A stretch of DNA of 64,000 nucleotides. Origin: Crossiella sp. S99.2 (GTDB lineage Bacteria; Actinomycetota; Actinomycetes; Mycobacteriales; Pseudonocardiaceae). Below are positions 1-7,539 of the stretch, piece after piece; position 1 is the first letter of the stretch; every line of letters starts with the position of its first letter. A program made the position numbers and the translations under genes. The stretch is from contig NZ_JALMDK010000018.1 of assembly GCF_023094165.1 (NCBI RefSeq), forward strand, positions 62,001 to 126,000. Direction: 5' to 3'. The notes under the pieces were generated by a model. The model was not told the DNA's origin and ran no database searches. It saw nothing but the letters and a program-made list of their open reading frames with translations.

Positions 1-1250
1 TCGCCGAGGGGGTCAGCGCCGCCGCGGTGATCGCCGAGGCCAGCGTGGGCGCCTTCCCCATCCCCGCCGAAGTGTCCACTGTGGACAAACAGATCGTCCC
101 GGGCGCGGAACTGGTGGTGGAACTGGGCCGGGAGCCGCGGCAGCTGGCCGCCTGGTCCGGCTACATGGGCAACTGCATTGGCGACACCTGGTACGCCGAG
201 GTGGCCCGCCGCGGCCAGTGCGTGCTGATGGCGTTGCGGCACCCCGTCCAGGGCCACATCGTGGCCAACCTGGACATCCGGCGGCACACCGGCGGCTGGC
301 ACGTGCACGAGCTGCGCGCCCGGTTCAACGACGACCTCGACGAGTCGCTGGCGGCGCACATCAAGAACTGGGTGACCGCCCTCCCGGTCCCCGCACCACC
401 CGAACCCGAACCCCTGGAACCCGTGGCACCAGCGCGGGCCCGGGGTGGCGGCGCCCGCCGGAACGCGGCGACCCGGCTGCCCGCCGACCTCACCCGCGAC
501 CTGACCGCCGAGGTCGAGCGGGAACTGGCCTCAACGCCGGTCGCCGCGGCCCGGCGCACCTACGTCACGCTGGCGCGCGGGCTCGGCCGAGCCGGGCACC
601 CCGCCGATTTCGAGCCCGAGGCGGCGGTGATCGCGCTGAAACGGCTCAGCCCGGCCGAGCACGTCGACCTGCTCCGCACCGCCCTGGCCAACGGACTCGG
701 CGCGACCGCCCTGTGGCACGCCACCCGGGTCCGGCCGCTGACCACCGCGGTGGGCCGCCTCGACCCGGCGCAACGCGAGTACGACCGGGTGGCCACGCTC
801 ACCGGCGGCGGACCGCTGCCACGCTCACTGCGCGCGCTGGTCCGCCGCGCGGCGATCACCCCGGCGCACGCCATGGACGAGGTGGCGCGGGCGGTCCGGG
901 CGGCCATCGGCGCACTGGCCCACGACGAGGCCCTGGGCCGGTCGGTGGCCCGGCGGCCCGCACCCGAACTGGTGTGCGCGCTGGCGATCGCGACCACCTG
1001 CGCGACTCCGTCCACAATGGACGGTGTGCTGCGGGTGACCGAGCCGAAGAAGGCGACGGTGCCCGGTTTTCCCGCCGGCGACCTGTTCGACGAGGACGGA
1101 CCGTGGCAACGAGCCCTGGCCGCGGCGGCCGAACTCGGCGCGCCGGTGCAGGTCTTCGCCGACCGGATCGCCGAGCACGGACTGCTGATCCCGGCGGCGT
1201 TGCTGGGCAAGGGCGGCTGGCCCGCGCTCTGGCAGCGCGCCCACCGCTGA
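1..1250 (+). CDS. PcfJ-like hypothetical protein, 5'-partial
   Basis: The reading frame is open to the left edge, so the true start lies outside the window (an internal GTG is at 27). The visible ~415 residues contain YMGNCIGDTWYAEVARRG followed by a short beta-rich stretch. This resembles the MGHCVG...R motif of PcfJ-like proteins, a poorly understood family often near mobile or defence genes. A proline- and alanine-rich linker follows, then a helical C-terminal half without recognisable motifs. It is separated by 15 bp from the VOC gene downstream on the same strand. The family assignment rests on one motif and is tentative; the gene itself is secure from its length and codon pattern. Confidence 0.6.
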   Translation, partial: AEGVSAAAVIAEASVGAFPIPAEVSTVDKQIVPGAELVVELGREPRQLAAWSGYMGNCIGDTWYAEVARRGQCVLMALRHPVQGHIVANLDIRRHTGGWHVHELRARFNDDLDESLAAHIKNWVTALPVPAPPEPEPLEPVAPARARGGGARRNAATRLPADLTRDLTAEVERELASTPVAAARRTYVTLARGLGRAGHPADFEPEAAVIALKRLSPAEHVDLLRTALANGLGATALWHATRVRPLTTAVGRLDPAQREYDRVATLTGGGPLPRSLRALVRRAAITPAHAMDEVARAVRAAIGALAHDEALGRSVARRPAPELVCALAIATTCATPSTMDGVLRVTEPKKATVPGFPAGDLFDEDGPWQRALAAAAELGAPVQVFADRIAEHGLLIPAALLGKGGWPALWQRAHR

Positions 1251-1265
1251 GAGTAGGTTGGGGCA

Positions 1266-1646
1266 ATGGCGTGCCGGATCAGTGAACTTGTGCTCGATTG
1301 CCGCGATCCCGCGGCGCTGGCGCGGTTCTGGTGCGAGGTCCTGGACTTCGTCGTGCTCGACACCGAGGAGGACGGCTCGATCGAGATCGGGCCGCGCGCA
1401 GGGTTCGGCGGGGCGCAACCAACGCTGTTCCTCAGCCGCCAGGACGAGCCGCGGCAGGGGAAATCCCGGCTGCACATCGACGTCAACGCCACCGACCGCG
1501 ATCAGGGCGCCGAACTCGAACGCCTGCTCGGGCTCGGCGCCCGCCCCGCCGACATCGGTCAGACCGGCCAGGAGCAGTGGCATGTCCTCATCGACCCGGA
1601 GGGCAATGAGTTCTGCCTGCTCAAGGCCCGCCTCAACCCGCTCTGA
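1266..1646 (+). CDS. VOC-family (glyoxalase-like) protein
   Basis: A 126-residue protein with the single-domain layout of the glyoxalase-like VOC fold. It opens with an ISELVLDCRDPAALARFWC motif and ends in IDPEGNEFCLL, the usual C-terminal strand of this family. Members bind small hydrophobic ligands or act as metal-dependent lyases and dioxygenases; the substrate cannot be told from sequence. Its 3' end overlaps the convergent DinB-like gene by 14 bp. A similar VOC-DinB pairing recurs at 21.5-22.5 kb, which suggests the two families work on related small-molecule stresses here. Confidence 0.85.
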   Translation: MACRISELVLDCRDPAALARFWCEVLDFVVLDTEEDGSIEIGPRAGFGGAQPTLFLSRQDEPRQGKSRLHIDVNATDRDQGAELERLLGLGARPADIGQTGQEQWHVLIDPEGNEFCLLKARLNPL

Positions 1647-2145
1647 CGCCGCCGGTCCCCGGTGCGGCCTGATCGATCTGTTCGCGCAGGATGTCGCCGT
1701 GTCCGGCGTGCCGGGCGAACTCCTCGATCATGGCGAGCAGGGTCCAGCGCATGCTGACCGTTCCTTCCAGGGCGATGTCCTTGGTGTCGTCGAGGTCGAA
1801 GCGGGCGGCGATCTCCCGTGATCGCCGGCTCGCGCGTTCGAACTCGGCGATCACCTCGGCCAGGGACTCCTCCTCGGTGACGGTGAAGGTGCCCTCGTCC
1901 CGCTCCGAGTAGCCGTCGCATTCGGACGCGTCGAGTCCCGCCCAGAACCGTTGGAACCAGATCCGTTCGGCGGCCGCGGCGTGCTTGAGCAAGGAGATCG
2001 GTGTCGTCAGTGACGCGACGAGCCGGCGGCGGGCGTCCACTTCGGAGAGGCCGCGGACGGTCTCGATCAGGGCTTCACGGTTGCGATCGAGCATGTTCTC
2101 GATGAGCGTGCGTTCGAGGCCGTTGGTGATTCTGTTGGTACTCAA
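1633..2145 (-). CDS. DinB-family (DUF664) protein
   Basis: About 170 residues of a four-helix DinB/DUF664 protein. The order ERTLIENMLDRNREAL, a central LKHAAAAERIWFQ and late MRWTLLAMIEEFARHAGHGD supplies the three histidines that bind metal in this family (H in helix 2, H and H in helix 4). Members are thiol-dependent S-transferase-like or detoxification proteins. I chose the TTG at 2145 because GGAG lies 8 bp upstream; the frame continues further upstream without a better ribosome site. It overlaps the convergent VOC gene at its 3' end. Confidence 0.82.
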   Translation of the reverse strand: MSTNRITNGLERTLIENMLDRNREALIETVRGLSEVDARRRLVASLTTPISLLKHAAAAERIWFQRFWAGLDASECDGYSERDEGTFTVTEEESLAEVIAEFERASRRSREIAARFDLDDTKDIALEGTVSMRWTLLAMIEEFARHAGHGDILREQIDQAAPGTGGVRAG

Positions 2146-2286
2146 GGCTTTCACTCCATGCGGGGTGTGCGGACAGGACGATGCGTCCAGAGGCTGGAAC
2201 AGGGGGAACGTCGAGGCGTTCGAGTCGATGCGGGCAGAACACAACACCGCAGTCGCCGGGCAGATCCATTGAAGGCGCCGACGTCG

Positions 2287-3504
2287 TCACCCTACCACCC
2301 GGTCCCGGCGCACGAACAACACCAGCACCGCCGCCAGCAGACTCGCCGCGGCCAGGGCGTAGAGACCCCAGGTGACCTCGCCGGTGGCCTCCTTGATCAG
2401 GCCGAAGCCGTACGGGGCGACAAACCCGCCCAGGTTGCCCAGCGAGTTGACCACCGCGACCACCGAGGCGATCGCCACCGGGTGCACGTTGCCCTGCGGA
2501 ATGGTCCAGAACAGCGGGCTGGCGCTCTTGAAGCCCATCGCGGCCACGCACAGCAGGACCAGCGCGAACAGCGGTGCGGCCACCGCCGCGAGGTAGGTCG
2601 CGCCGGCGGCCACCACGAGTGCGGCGATCAGCAGCGGTTTGCTGCGGCCGGTGCGGTCGGAGGCGCGGCCGGTCAGGTACATCGCCACGATCGCGCAGAT
2701 CCACGGCAGCGAGGACAGCAGGCCGACGGTGACATCGTCCGCGCCGGAGATCCGGTGCACGATGGTGGGCAGCCAGAACGTGTTGGCGTAGATGGAAAGC
2801 TGGATCGCGAAGTAGATGAGACAGAACAGCAGGATCTGCGGGTGCAGCAGCATCCGCCAGCGGGACACCGGCCCGTCGGCGGTGGCCCGGCGACCGGCGT
2901 CCTCCTGTTCGATCGCGGTGGATAGCGCTTTCTTCTCCGCCACGGAAAGCCAGCCCGCGGTGTCGATGCTGGTGTCCAGCCTGCGGTAGGCGAACAGCCC
3001 GACCACCACGGAGAGGGTGCCCTCCAGCACAAAAAGCCATTGCCAGCCAGGGATGCCGAGGAATCCGTGCAGGGCCAGCAGCGGACCGGAGAGCGGGCCG
3101 GAGATGGCCGCGGCGATCGAGGAGCCCGCGACGAACAGCGCGGTGGCGCGGCCCCGGTGCGAGGAGGGCAGCCAGCGGGAGAAGTAGTAGATGATCGCCG
3201 GGAAGAACCCGGCCTCGGCCGCGCCGAGCAGGAACCGCAGCAGGTAGAAGGAAAGCGGGCCCTGCACGAACACCATGGCCGCGGACACCACACCCCAGCT
3301 GACCATGATCCGGGTCAGCCAGATCTTGGGGCCGTAGCGCTCCATCAGCATATTGCTCGGCAGCTCGAAGAACGCATAGGCGATGAAGAACAGCCCGGCG
3401 CCGAAGCCGCACGCGGCCGCGCCGAGGACGACATCGGCCTCCAGATGCCGTTGCACGTAACCGATACGCCGAATTGGCCCAAGTCGTACGCCTAATTTGC
3501 CCAA
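2287..3504 (-). CDS. ACS-family MFS transporter, N-terminally truncated
   Basis: A 405-residue major facilitator protein of the anion:cation symporter type. GFGAGLFFIAYAFFELPSN followed by ARG-poor loop and IMVSWGVVSA matches helices 2-3 of hydroxyphenylacetate or galactonate permease relatives. Family members normally carry about 25-30 residues with helix 1 and an LDR(V/I)NVG motif before the point where this protein starts (IGYVQRHLEADV). Here the first ~12 codons are read from an intergenic repeat (3466-3532), so helix 1 is missing. The gene follows the kinase by 30 bp on the same strand. It probably has lost function or needs another start; a deletion between repeat and gene explains the structure best. 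Confidence 0.75.
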   Translation of the reverse strand: MGKLGVRLGPIRRIGYVQRHLEADVVLGAAACGFGAGLFFIAYAFFELPSNMLMERYGPKIWLTRIMVSWGVVSAAMVFVQGPLSFYLLRFLLGAAEAGFFPAIIYYFSRWLPSSHRGRATALFVAGSSIAAAISGPLSGPLLALHGFLGIPGWQWLFVLEGTLSVVVGLFAYRRLDTSIDTAGWLSVAEKKALSTAIEQEDAGRRATADGPVSRWRMLLHPQILLFCLIYFAIQLSIYANTFWLPTIVHRISGADDVTVGLLSSLPWICAIVAMYLTGRASDRTGRSKPLLIAALVVAAGATYLAAVAAPLFALVLLCVAAMGFKSASPLFWTIPQGNVHPVAIASVVAVVNSLGNLGGFVAPYGFGLIKEATGEVTWGLYALAAASLLAAVLVLFVRRDRVVG

Positions 3505-3532
3505 CTGGGCGTACCACTTGGGCCAACTCGGC
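3466..3532. repeat. TTGGCC-type intergenic element, copy A
   Basis: Imperfect inverted repeat with arms of about 25 bp (3468-3492 and 3508-3532), each built on TTGGCCCAA and a GTACGCC box, around a central ~15 bp containing TTTGCCCAACT. It starts 3 bp after the kinase stop codon and runs into the MFS coding sequence, where it provides the start codon and first codons. It belongs to a family with ten loci in this window. Confidence 0.85.
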
Positions 3533-3534
3533 AG

Positions 3535-4641
3535 TTATGAGTCGGGGAACAGGGCCCGCGGTGTGCCGCGCAGCCGGACCGTGACGAGCAGCCCGCCGGT
3601 GGGGCCGGGTTCGAGTTCCAGGATCCCGTCGTGGGCCCGGACGATGCTGTGCACGATGGCCAGCCCGAGGCCGACGCCGGCGTGGTCCTCGGTGCGCACG
3701 CGTTCGGTGCCGCGCTGGAAGGGTTCGGTCAGGGTCGGCAGCAGCTCCGGCGACAGCGGCCGGCCGGTGTTGGCCACCCGCAGCACACTCGCGCCGTGCC
3801 GCGATTCGGTGTGCACCGTGACAGCGCCGCCGGCGGGCAGGTTGTGCACGATGGCGTTCTGCACCAGGTTCATCACCATCCGCAGCAGCAGCGCGGCCGA
3901 ACCCGCGGTCGGCGTGGGTTCGCCGGTGACCTCCAGGGTGATCCCGCGCCGTTCGGCCAGTGGCAGCAGGGTTTCGGCGGCTTCCTCGGCGAGCAGGGAG
4001 AGATCGACGGGCTCGCGGGTGAAGCCGCCGCGGTCGCTGCGGCTGAGCAGCAGCAGGGCCTCGGTGAGGTCGATCGCGCGTTTGTTGGCGGTGTGCAGGC
4101 GTTCGATCAGTTCGCCCCGGTCCTGGGCAGGGTCGGTGCGGGCGACTTCCAGGAGTGCCTGGGAGATCGCCAGCGGGGTGCGCAGTTCGTGCGAGGCGTT
4201 GGCGGCGAAGCGTTGCTGTTCGGCAACGTGGGATTCGAGCTTTTCCAGCATGGTGTCGAAGACGTCGGCGAGTTCACGGAACTCGTCCCGGCGGCCGGGC
4301 AGCCGGATCCGGTGGGACAGCGAGCCCTTCGCGGCCAGCCGGGCCGCGTCGCCGATCCGGTTCAGCGGCGCGAGCATCCGCCCGGCCAGGAACCAGCCGC
4401 CCACCAGGCCGATCACCAGCAGCACGATCATCGCCACGGTCGCGGCCTCGCCGAAGATGCGCGACAGCAGGAATCGGTTGGGGCTGATCCCGAGCAGGCC
4501 CTGATCCTTGTCCGGCACGTACCGCAGCAGGTACAGCCAGGCCACGGCGATCAGGACACTGCCGGTGACCAGCACGACCCCGGCATAGCTGACGGTGAGT
4601 TTCAGCCGGGCGCTCGCACCCGGATGCCTATCCACGGGCAT
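3535..4641 (-). CDS. two-component sensor histidine kinase
   Basis: A 368-residue membrane kinase. Transmembrane segments lie near residues 17-40 and 62-87, flanking a short (~20 residue) extracellular loop; a HAMP domain follows (LAPLNRIGDAARLAAKGSL). The dimerisation helix has the phospho-accepting histidine in ASHELRTPLA. The ATPase domain shows the N box (MNLVQNAIVHN) and the G boxes (VANTGRPL, GVGLGLAIV). The tiny sensor loop suggests it reads membrane or envelope state rather than a soluble ligand, which is inference. It overlaps the response-regulator gene by 14 bp, so the pair is translationally coupled. Confidence 0.93.
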   Translation of the reverse strand: MPVDRHPGASARLKLTVSYAGVVLVTGSVLIAVAWLYLLRYVPDKDQGLLGISPNRFLLSRIFGEAATVAMIVLLVIGLVGGWFLAGRMLAPLNRIGDAARLAAKGSLSHRIRLPGRRDEFRELADVFDTMLEKLESHVAEQQRFAANASHELRTPLAISQALLEVARTDPAQDRGELIERLHTANKRAIDLTEALLLLSRSDRGGFTREPVDLSLLAEEAAETLLPLAERRGITLEVTGEPTPTAGSAALLLRMVMNLVQNAIVHNLPAGGAVTVHTESRHGASVLRVANTGRPLSPELLPTLTEPFQRGTERVRTEDHAGVGLGLAIVHSIVRAHDGILELEPGPTGGLLVTVRLRGTPRALFPDS

Positions 4642-5302
4642 CGCCGCCCTCGATCCGGTAGCCGACGCCGGGCACGGTGGCGATCAGCCAGGGTTCGCCG
4701 AGCCGCTTGCGCAGCGCGGACACGGTGATGCGCACGGCGTTGGTGAACGGGTCGGCGTGCTCGTCCCAGGCCCGCTCCAGCAACTCCTCGGCGCTGACCA
4801 CCCCGCCCTCGGCCGCCACCAGGACTTCGAGCACCGCGAACTGTTTGCGGGTGAGCGCGACGTAACGCCCGTCCCGGAAGACCTCCCGGCGGAACGGGTC
4901 CAGCCGCAGGCCCGCGATCTCGCGGACCGGCGGCCGGGCGTGCCCGCGCCGACGATCCAGTGCCCGCAACCGCAGCACCAGCTCACGCAGCTCGAACGGT
5001 TTGGTCAGGTAGTCGTCGGCGCCCAGTCCGAACCCGGTTTCCTTGTCGTCGATCCGGTCCGCGGCGGTGAGCATCAGGATCGGGATCCCGCTGCCGGATG
5101 CCACGATCCGCCGGGCCACCTCATCACCGGAGGGTCCGGGGATATCGCGATCGAGAACCGCGAGGTCGTAGGAGTTCACGCTGAGCAACGCCAGCGCGGT
5201 GTCCCCGTCCCCGGCGATGTCCGCCGCGATCGCCTCCAGCCGAAGCCCGTCCCGGACAGCCTCAGCCAGATGCGGCTCGTCCTCCACGATCAACACGCGC
5301 AT
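4628..5302 (-). CDS. OmpR/PhoB-family response regulator
   Basis: A 224-residue regulator with a receiver domain (MRVLIVEDEPHLAEAVRDG; phospho-acceptor Asp in LAVLDRDIPG; conserved Thr in LMLTAAD and Lys in YLTKPF) and a C-terminal winged helix (LTRKQFAVLEVLVAAEGGVVS). The acidic pocket and effector domain are intact. It is transcribed with the downstream kinase and probably controls its own promoter; no direct repeats of the usual PhoB kind were obvious in the 185 bp upstream, which are mostly taken by repeat element B. Confidence 0.93.
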   Translation of the reverse strand: MRVLIVEDEPHLAEAVRDGLRLEAIAADIAGDGDTALALLSVNSYDLAVLDRDIPGPSGDEVARRIVASGSGIPILMLTAADRIDDKETGFGLGADDYLTKPFELRELVLRLRALDRRRGHARPPVREIAGLRLDPFRREVFRDGRYVALTRKQFAVLEVLVAAEGGVVSAEELLERAWDEHADPFTNAVRITVSALRKRLGEPWLIATVPGVGYRIEGGDARG

Positions 5303-5350
5303 ATCAGCAGCCTAGGCACTCGCCCCACCACCGCGTCGTCCGTTCTCGCA

Positions 5351-5470
5351 CGGCGTGTTGGCCGTTATGGACGGCGAGTTGGCCGTTGCGGACGGCGAGT
5401 TGGCCGTTATGGACGGTGCGTTGGCCGAGTGGGCGTACCAAGACTGCGTACGACAACGGCCAACACGCCG
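5351..5470. repeat. TTGGCC-type intergenic element, copy B
   Basis: Three tandem 21-bp units of the form GNGTTGGCCGTTRYGGACGG are followed by a unit with GGGCGTACC and closed by the inverted outer unit (GTACGACAACGGCCAACAC). The GTTGGCC cores repeat every 21 bp, two turns of the helix. The element sits between the VanZ-like gene (stop at 5488) and the start of the response regulator (5302), so in this case it also lies upstream of a gene. Confidence 0.88.
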
Positions 5471-5487
5471 GTGAGTTGCGGACATGG

Positions 5488-6051
5488 CTAGGCGGCCTGG
5501 CAGATCGGCGACGCCGGGACGTCGGATCTGGTGCGCCACCAGCGGCGCGAGATCAGCGCGGCCAGCACCGCGCCGGTGGCATTGAGCAGCACATCGTCCA
5601 CAGAGGACACCCGGTCCAGCTGGAACACGTACTGCGCGACCTCGATCAGGATCGAGGCGCCGCCCGCGACCGCCAGCACCCGCCGTAGCGACCCCATCGC
5701 GAAGAACCGCATCGGGGCGCAGAATCCCAGCGCCGCGAAGATCAGCATGTTGCCGATGATCTGGCCGGTGTCCATCTCCAGCAGATCCTGCAACGGCACC
5801 AGGCTCGTCCGGCCGGGCACCAGGCCGGCCCGGCTGCCCGGCATCAGGGTCAGCCACACGAACGGCAGCGTCCCGTAGACCAGGCCGACCTCGGCCACCG
5901 ACCGCCGCCACGCCCACCCCGTCGGCGTGCCCGCGGCCCGCCGGAGCACCGCCAGCCCGCACACCACCGCCCCGGCCACCGGCAGTGCGAGCACCGTGCC
6001 GGCCACCAGACCGGTCTCCGTGCCAACCCAGTCCTGCCACTTGTCGAGCAC
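5488..6051 (-). CDS. VanZ-like membrane protein
   Basis: A 187-residue integral membrane protein with four to five hydrophobic helices. The TGQIIGNMLIFAALGF stretch, the acidic-hydrophobic SILIEVAQYVFQL helix and SSVDDVLLNATGAVLAAL match the VanZ domain (glycopeptide-resistance accessory family, function largely unknown). The GTG start at 6051 was chosen because GGAG lies 5 bp upstream. It begins 50 bp after the stop of the degenerate serine hydrolase on the same strand, so the two are probably cotranscribed. VanZ proteins next to beta-lactamase-fold proteins hint at an envelope role, by inference. Confidence 0.85.
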   Translation of the reverse strand: MLDKWQDWVGTETGLVAGTVLALPVAGAVVCGLAVLRRAAGTPTGWAWRRSVAEVGLVYGTLPFVWLTLMPGSRAGLVPGRTSLVPLQDLLEMDTGQIIGNMLIFAALGFCAPMRFFAMGSLRRVLAVAGGASILIEVAQYVFQLDRVSSVDDVLLNATGAVLAALISRRWWRTRSDVPASPICQAA

Positions 6052-6101
6052 TCTTACTCCGCTTTCCTTCGACCGAGATTGTCTTGTGGTGCCAACAGAA
6101 G

Positions 6102-7349
6102 TCAGGGCGCGCCCATGATGACCTTCTGCTCCAGCTCCAGGATCTCCCCCAGCGGGATGTCGTCGTAATTGCTGAGCACCACGCCGACCCAGCCACTGTC
6201 CAGGTAGAGGTTGTAGTTGACGCTGGTGCCGGGATTGGTGCCGCCACGCCCGGTCACCCACTGTCCCTTGTGGATGGACATCGGCATGGTGTAGTTCGTG
6301 AACGCCGGGAAATCGGGCGGTGGGCCGCCGAACTTGCCCCGGCCGATGGGGATCTTGGCCTGAGTGAACAGGTCGGCGTATGCCTTCTCCAGCACCGTGC
6401 CGTCCCGCAGTCCCTGTGCGAACCTGGCCAGGTCCGTCGCGGTGGCAAAGCCGCCGTTCCCGGCGTGGTCGATGAAGGCGCGGGCATTGTTCTTGCCCGG
6501 TTCGAACGGACTCAGGCCGCCCTTGTCCAGGTTCCGGACCGCGTCCACCCGGCTGCCGTCGGCCTGCCGCATGTAGGAGTGCGCGATGTGCGGCTCGGTG
6601 AGCCACTGCGGCCTGGTGAAGAACCCCGACCCGGTCATGCCCGCGCGCCGGAAGATGTGCTCCTGCACGTAGTCCCAGTAGGTCAGACCGCTCACCGCCT
6701 CCACGATCTGCGCGGCGACTACCAGGCAGCCTTCCGACCGGTCGGAGTCCGAGCCGGGGGCGAACTCCAGCTTGCCCTGCCGGGACCACCGCTCCCAGTA
6801 CTCGTGCACCTCCTCCTTGCTGTGGAAGACGCGCTGCAGGTCATGCGCCGGGTTGACCAGCCCGGAGCTGCCGCTGAGCAGGTGGTGGACGGTCACCTTC
6901 TCCAGGATGTCGGTGGCGAAGCCCTTGAGATGGGTGCCCACCGGTTCCCACAGCCGCACCTTGCCCTGCTGCGCCAGTTGCAGGATGGCCACCGCGGCGA
7001 ACGGCTGGACCGCCGAGCCCAGATTGACCGCGACGCCGTCATGGTTGCGGATCCCCTTTTCCTTGTCCGCCAAGCCATAACTGCGCGAGAGCACCGTCCG
7101 CCCCCGGTAGGACAGCAGCACCGTGCCGGAGAACTTGTCCTCGGCGGCCAGCTTCGCCACAAACCGGTCGTAGGCCCCGCCGGGCAGGGTGTCCGGCGGC
7201 AGCCGGTCCTGCCGGGACGACTCAGCCGGTGCCGCGTGGCCAAGCCCGGCGCCCAGCAGCGGCGCCCCGGCCACCGCGCCCGCCGCCGCCAGCCCACCCC
7301 AGCCGAGCAGCCGCCGCCGGTCGATGCCGCCTGCGGAATCCGAGTTCAT
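6102..7349 (-). CDS. serine hydrolase (beta-lactamase fold), catalytic motifs lost
   Basis: A 415-residue exported protein. The N-terminus has a twin-arginine signal (DRRRLLGWGG then a hydrophobic run and GHAAPA). The rest follows the class C beta-lactamase/DD-peptidase fold closely (KFSGTVLLSYRG, VTVHHLLSGSSGL, AGMTGSGFF, VLSNYDD). The three active-site motifs are changed. The SxxK box reads S112-A-V-Q115, so the general-base lysine is gone. The YxN box reads R-S-E, and the (H/K)xG box reads R-G-G. It may therefore bind peptidoglycan or a partner without hydrolysis. It lies upstream of the VanZ-like gene on the same strand and divergent from the subtilase gene. Confidence 0.85.
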   Translation of the reverse strand: MNSDSAGGIDRRRLLGWGGLAAAGAVAGAPLLGAGLGHAAPAESSRQDRLPPDTLPGGAYDRFVAKLAAEDKFSGTVLLSYRGRTVLSRSYGLADKEKGIRNHDGVAVNLGSAVQPFAAVAILQLAQQGKVRLWEPVGTHLKGFATDILEKVTVHHLLSGSSGLVNPAHDLQRVFHSKEEVHEYWERWSRQGKLEFAPGSDSDRSEGCLVVAAQIVEAVSGLTYWDYVQEHIFRRAGMTGSGFFTRPQWLTEPHIAHSYMRQADGSRVDAVRNLDKGGLSPFEPGKNNARAFIDHAGNGGFATATDLARFAQGLRDGTVLEKAYADLFTQAKIPIGRGKFGGPPPDFPAFTNYTMPMSIHKGQWVTGRGGTNPGTSVNYNLYLDSGWVGVVLSNYDDIPLGEILELEQKVIMGAP

Positions 7350-7539
7350 ACCCACGGTCCTTCCCTGGCCGGCGCACCGACCGTTGTCGCTTGTCGCCTC
7401 CACTGAAGTCGGTGGACTGTTGTCAGGGCGTATGCGGTTTTCGATACGCCCGCGATACATCCCGGCCCGGACTGAAAGACCGGGTCCCCTGACGGACATA
7501 TGCCCTCCGAGGAGCAGTCCGTCAGAAGGAGAGCCCCCG

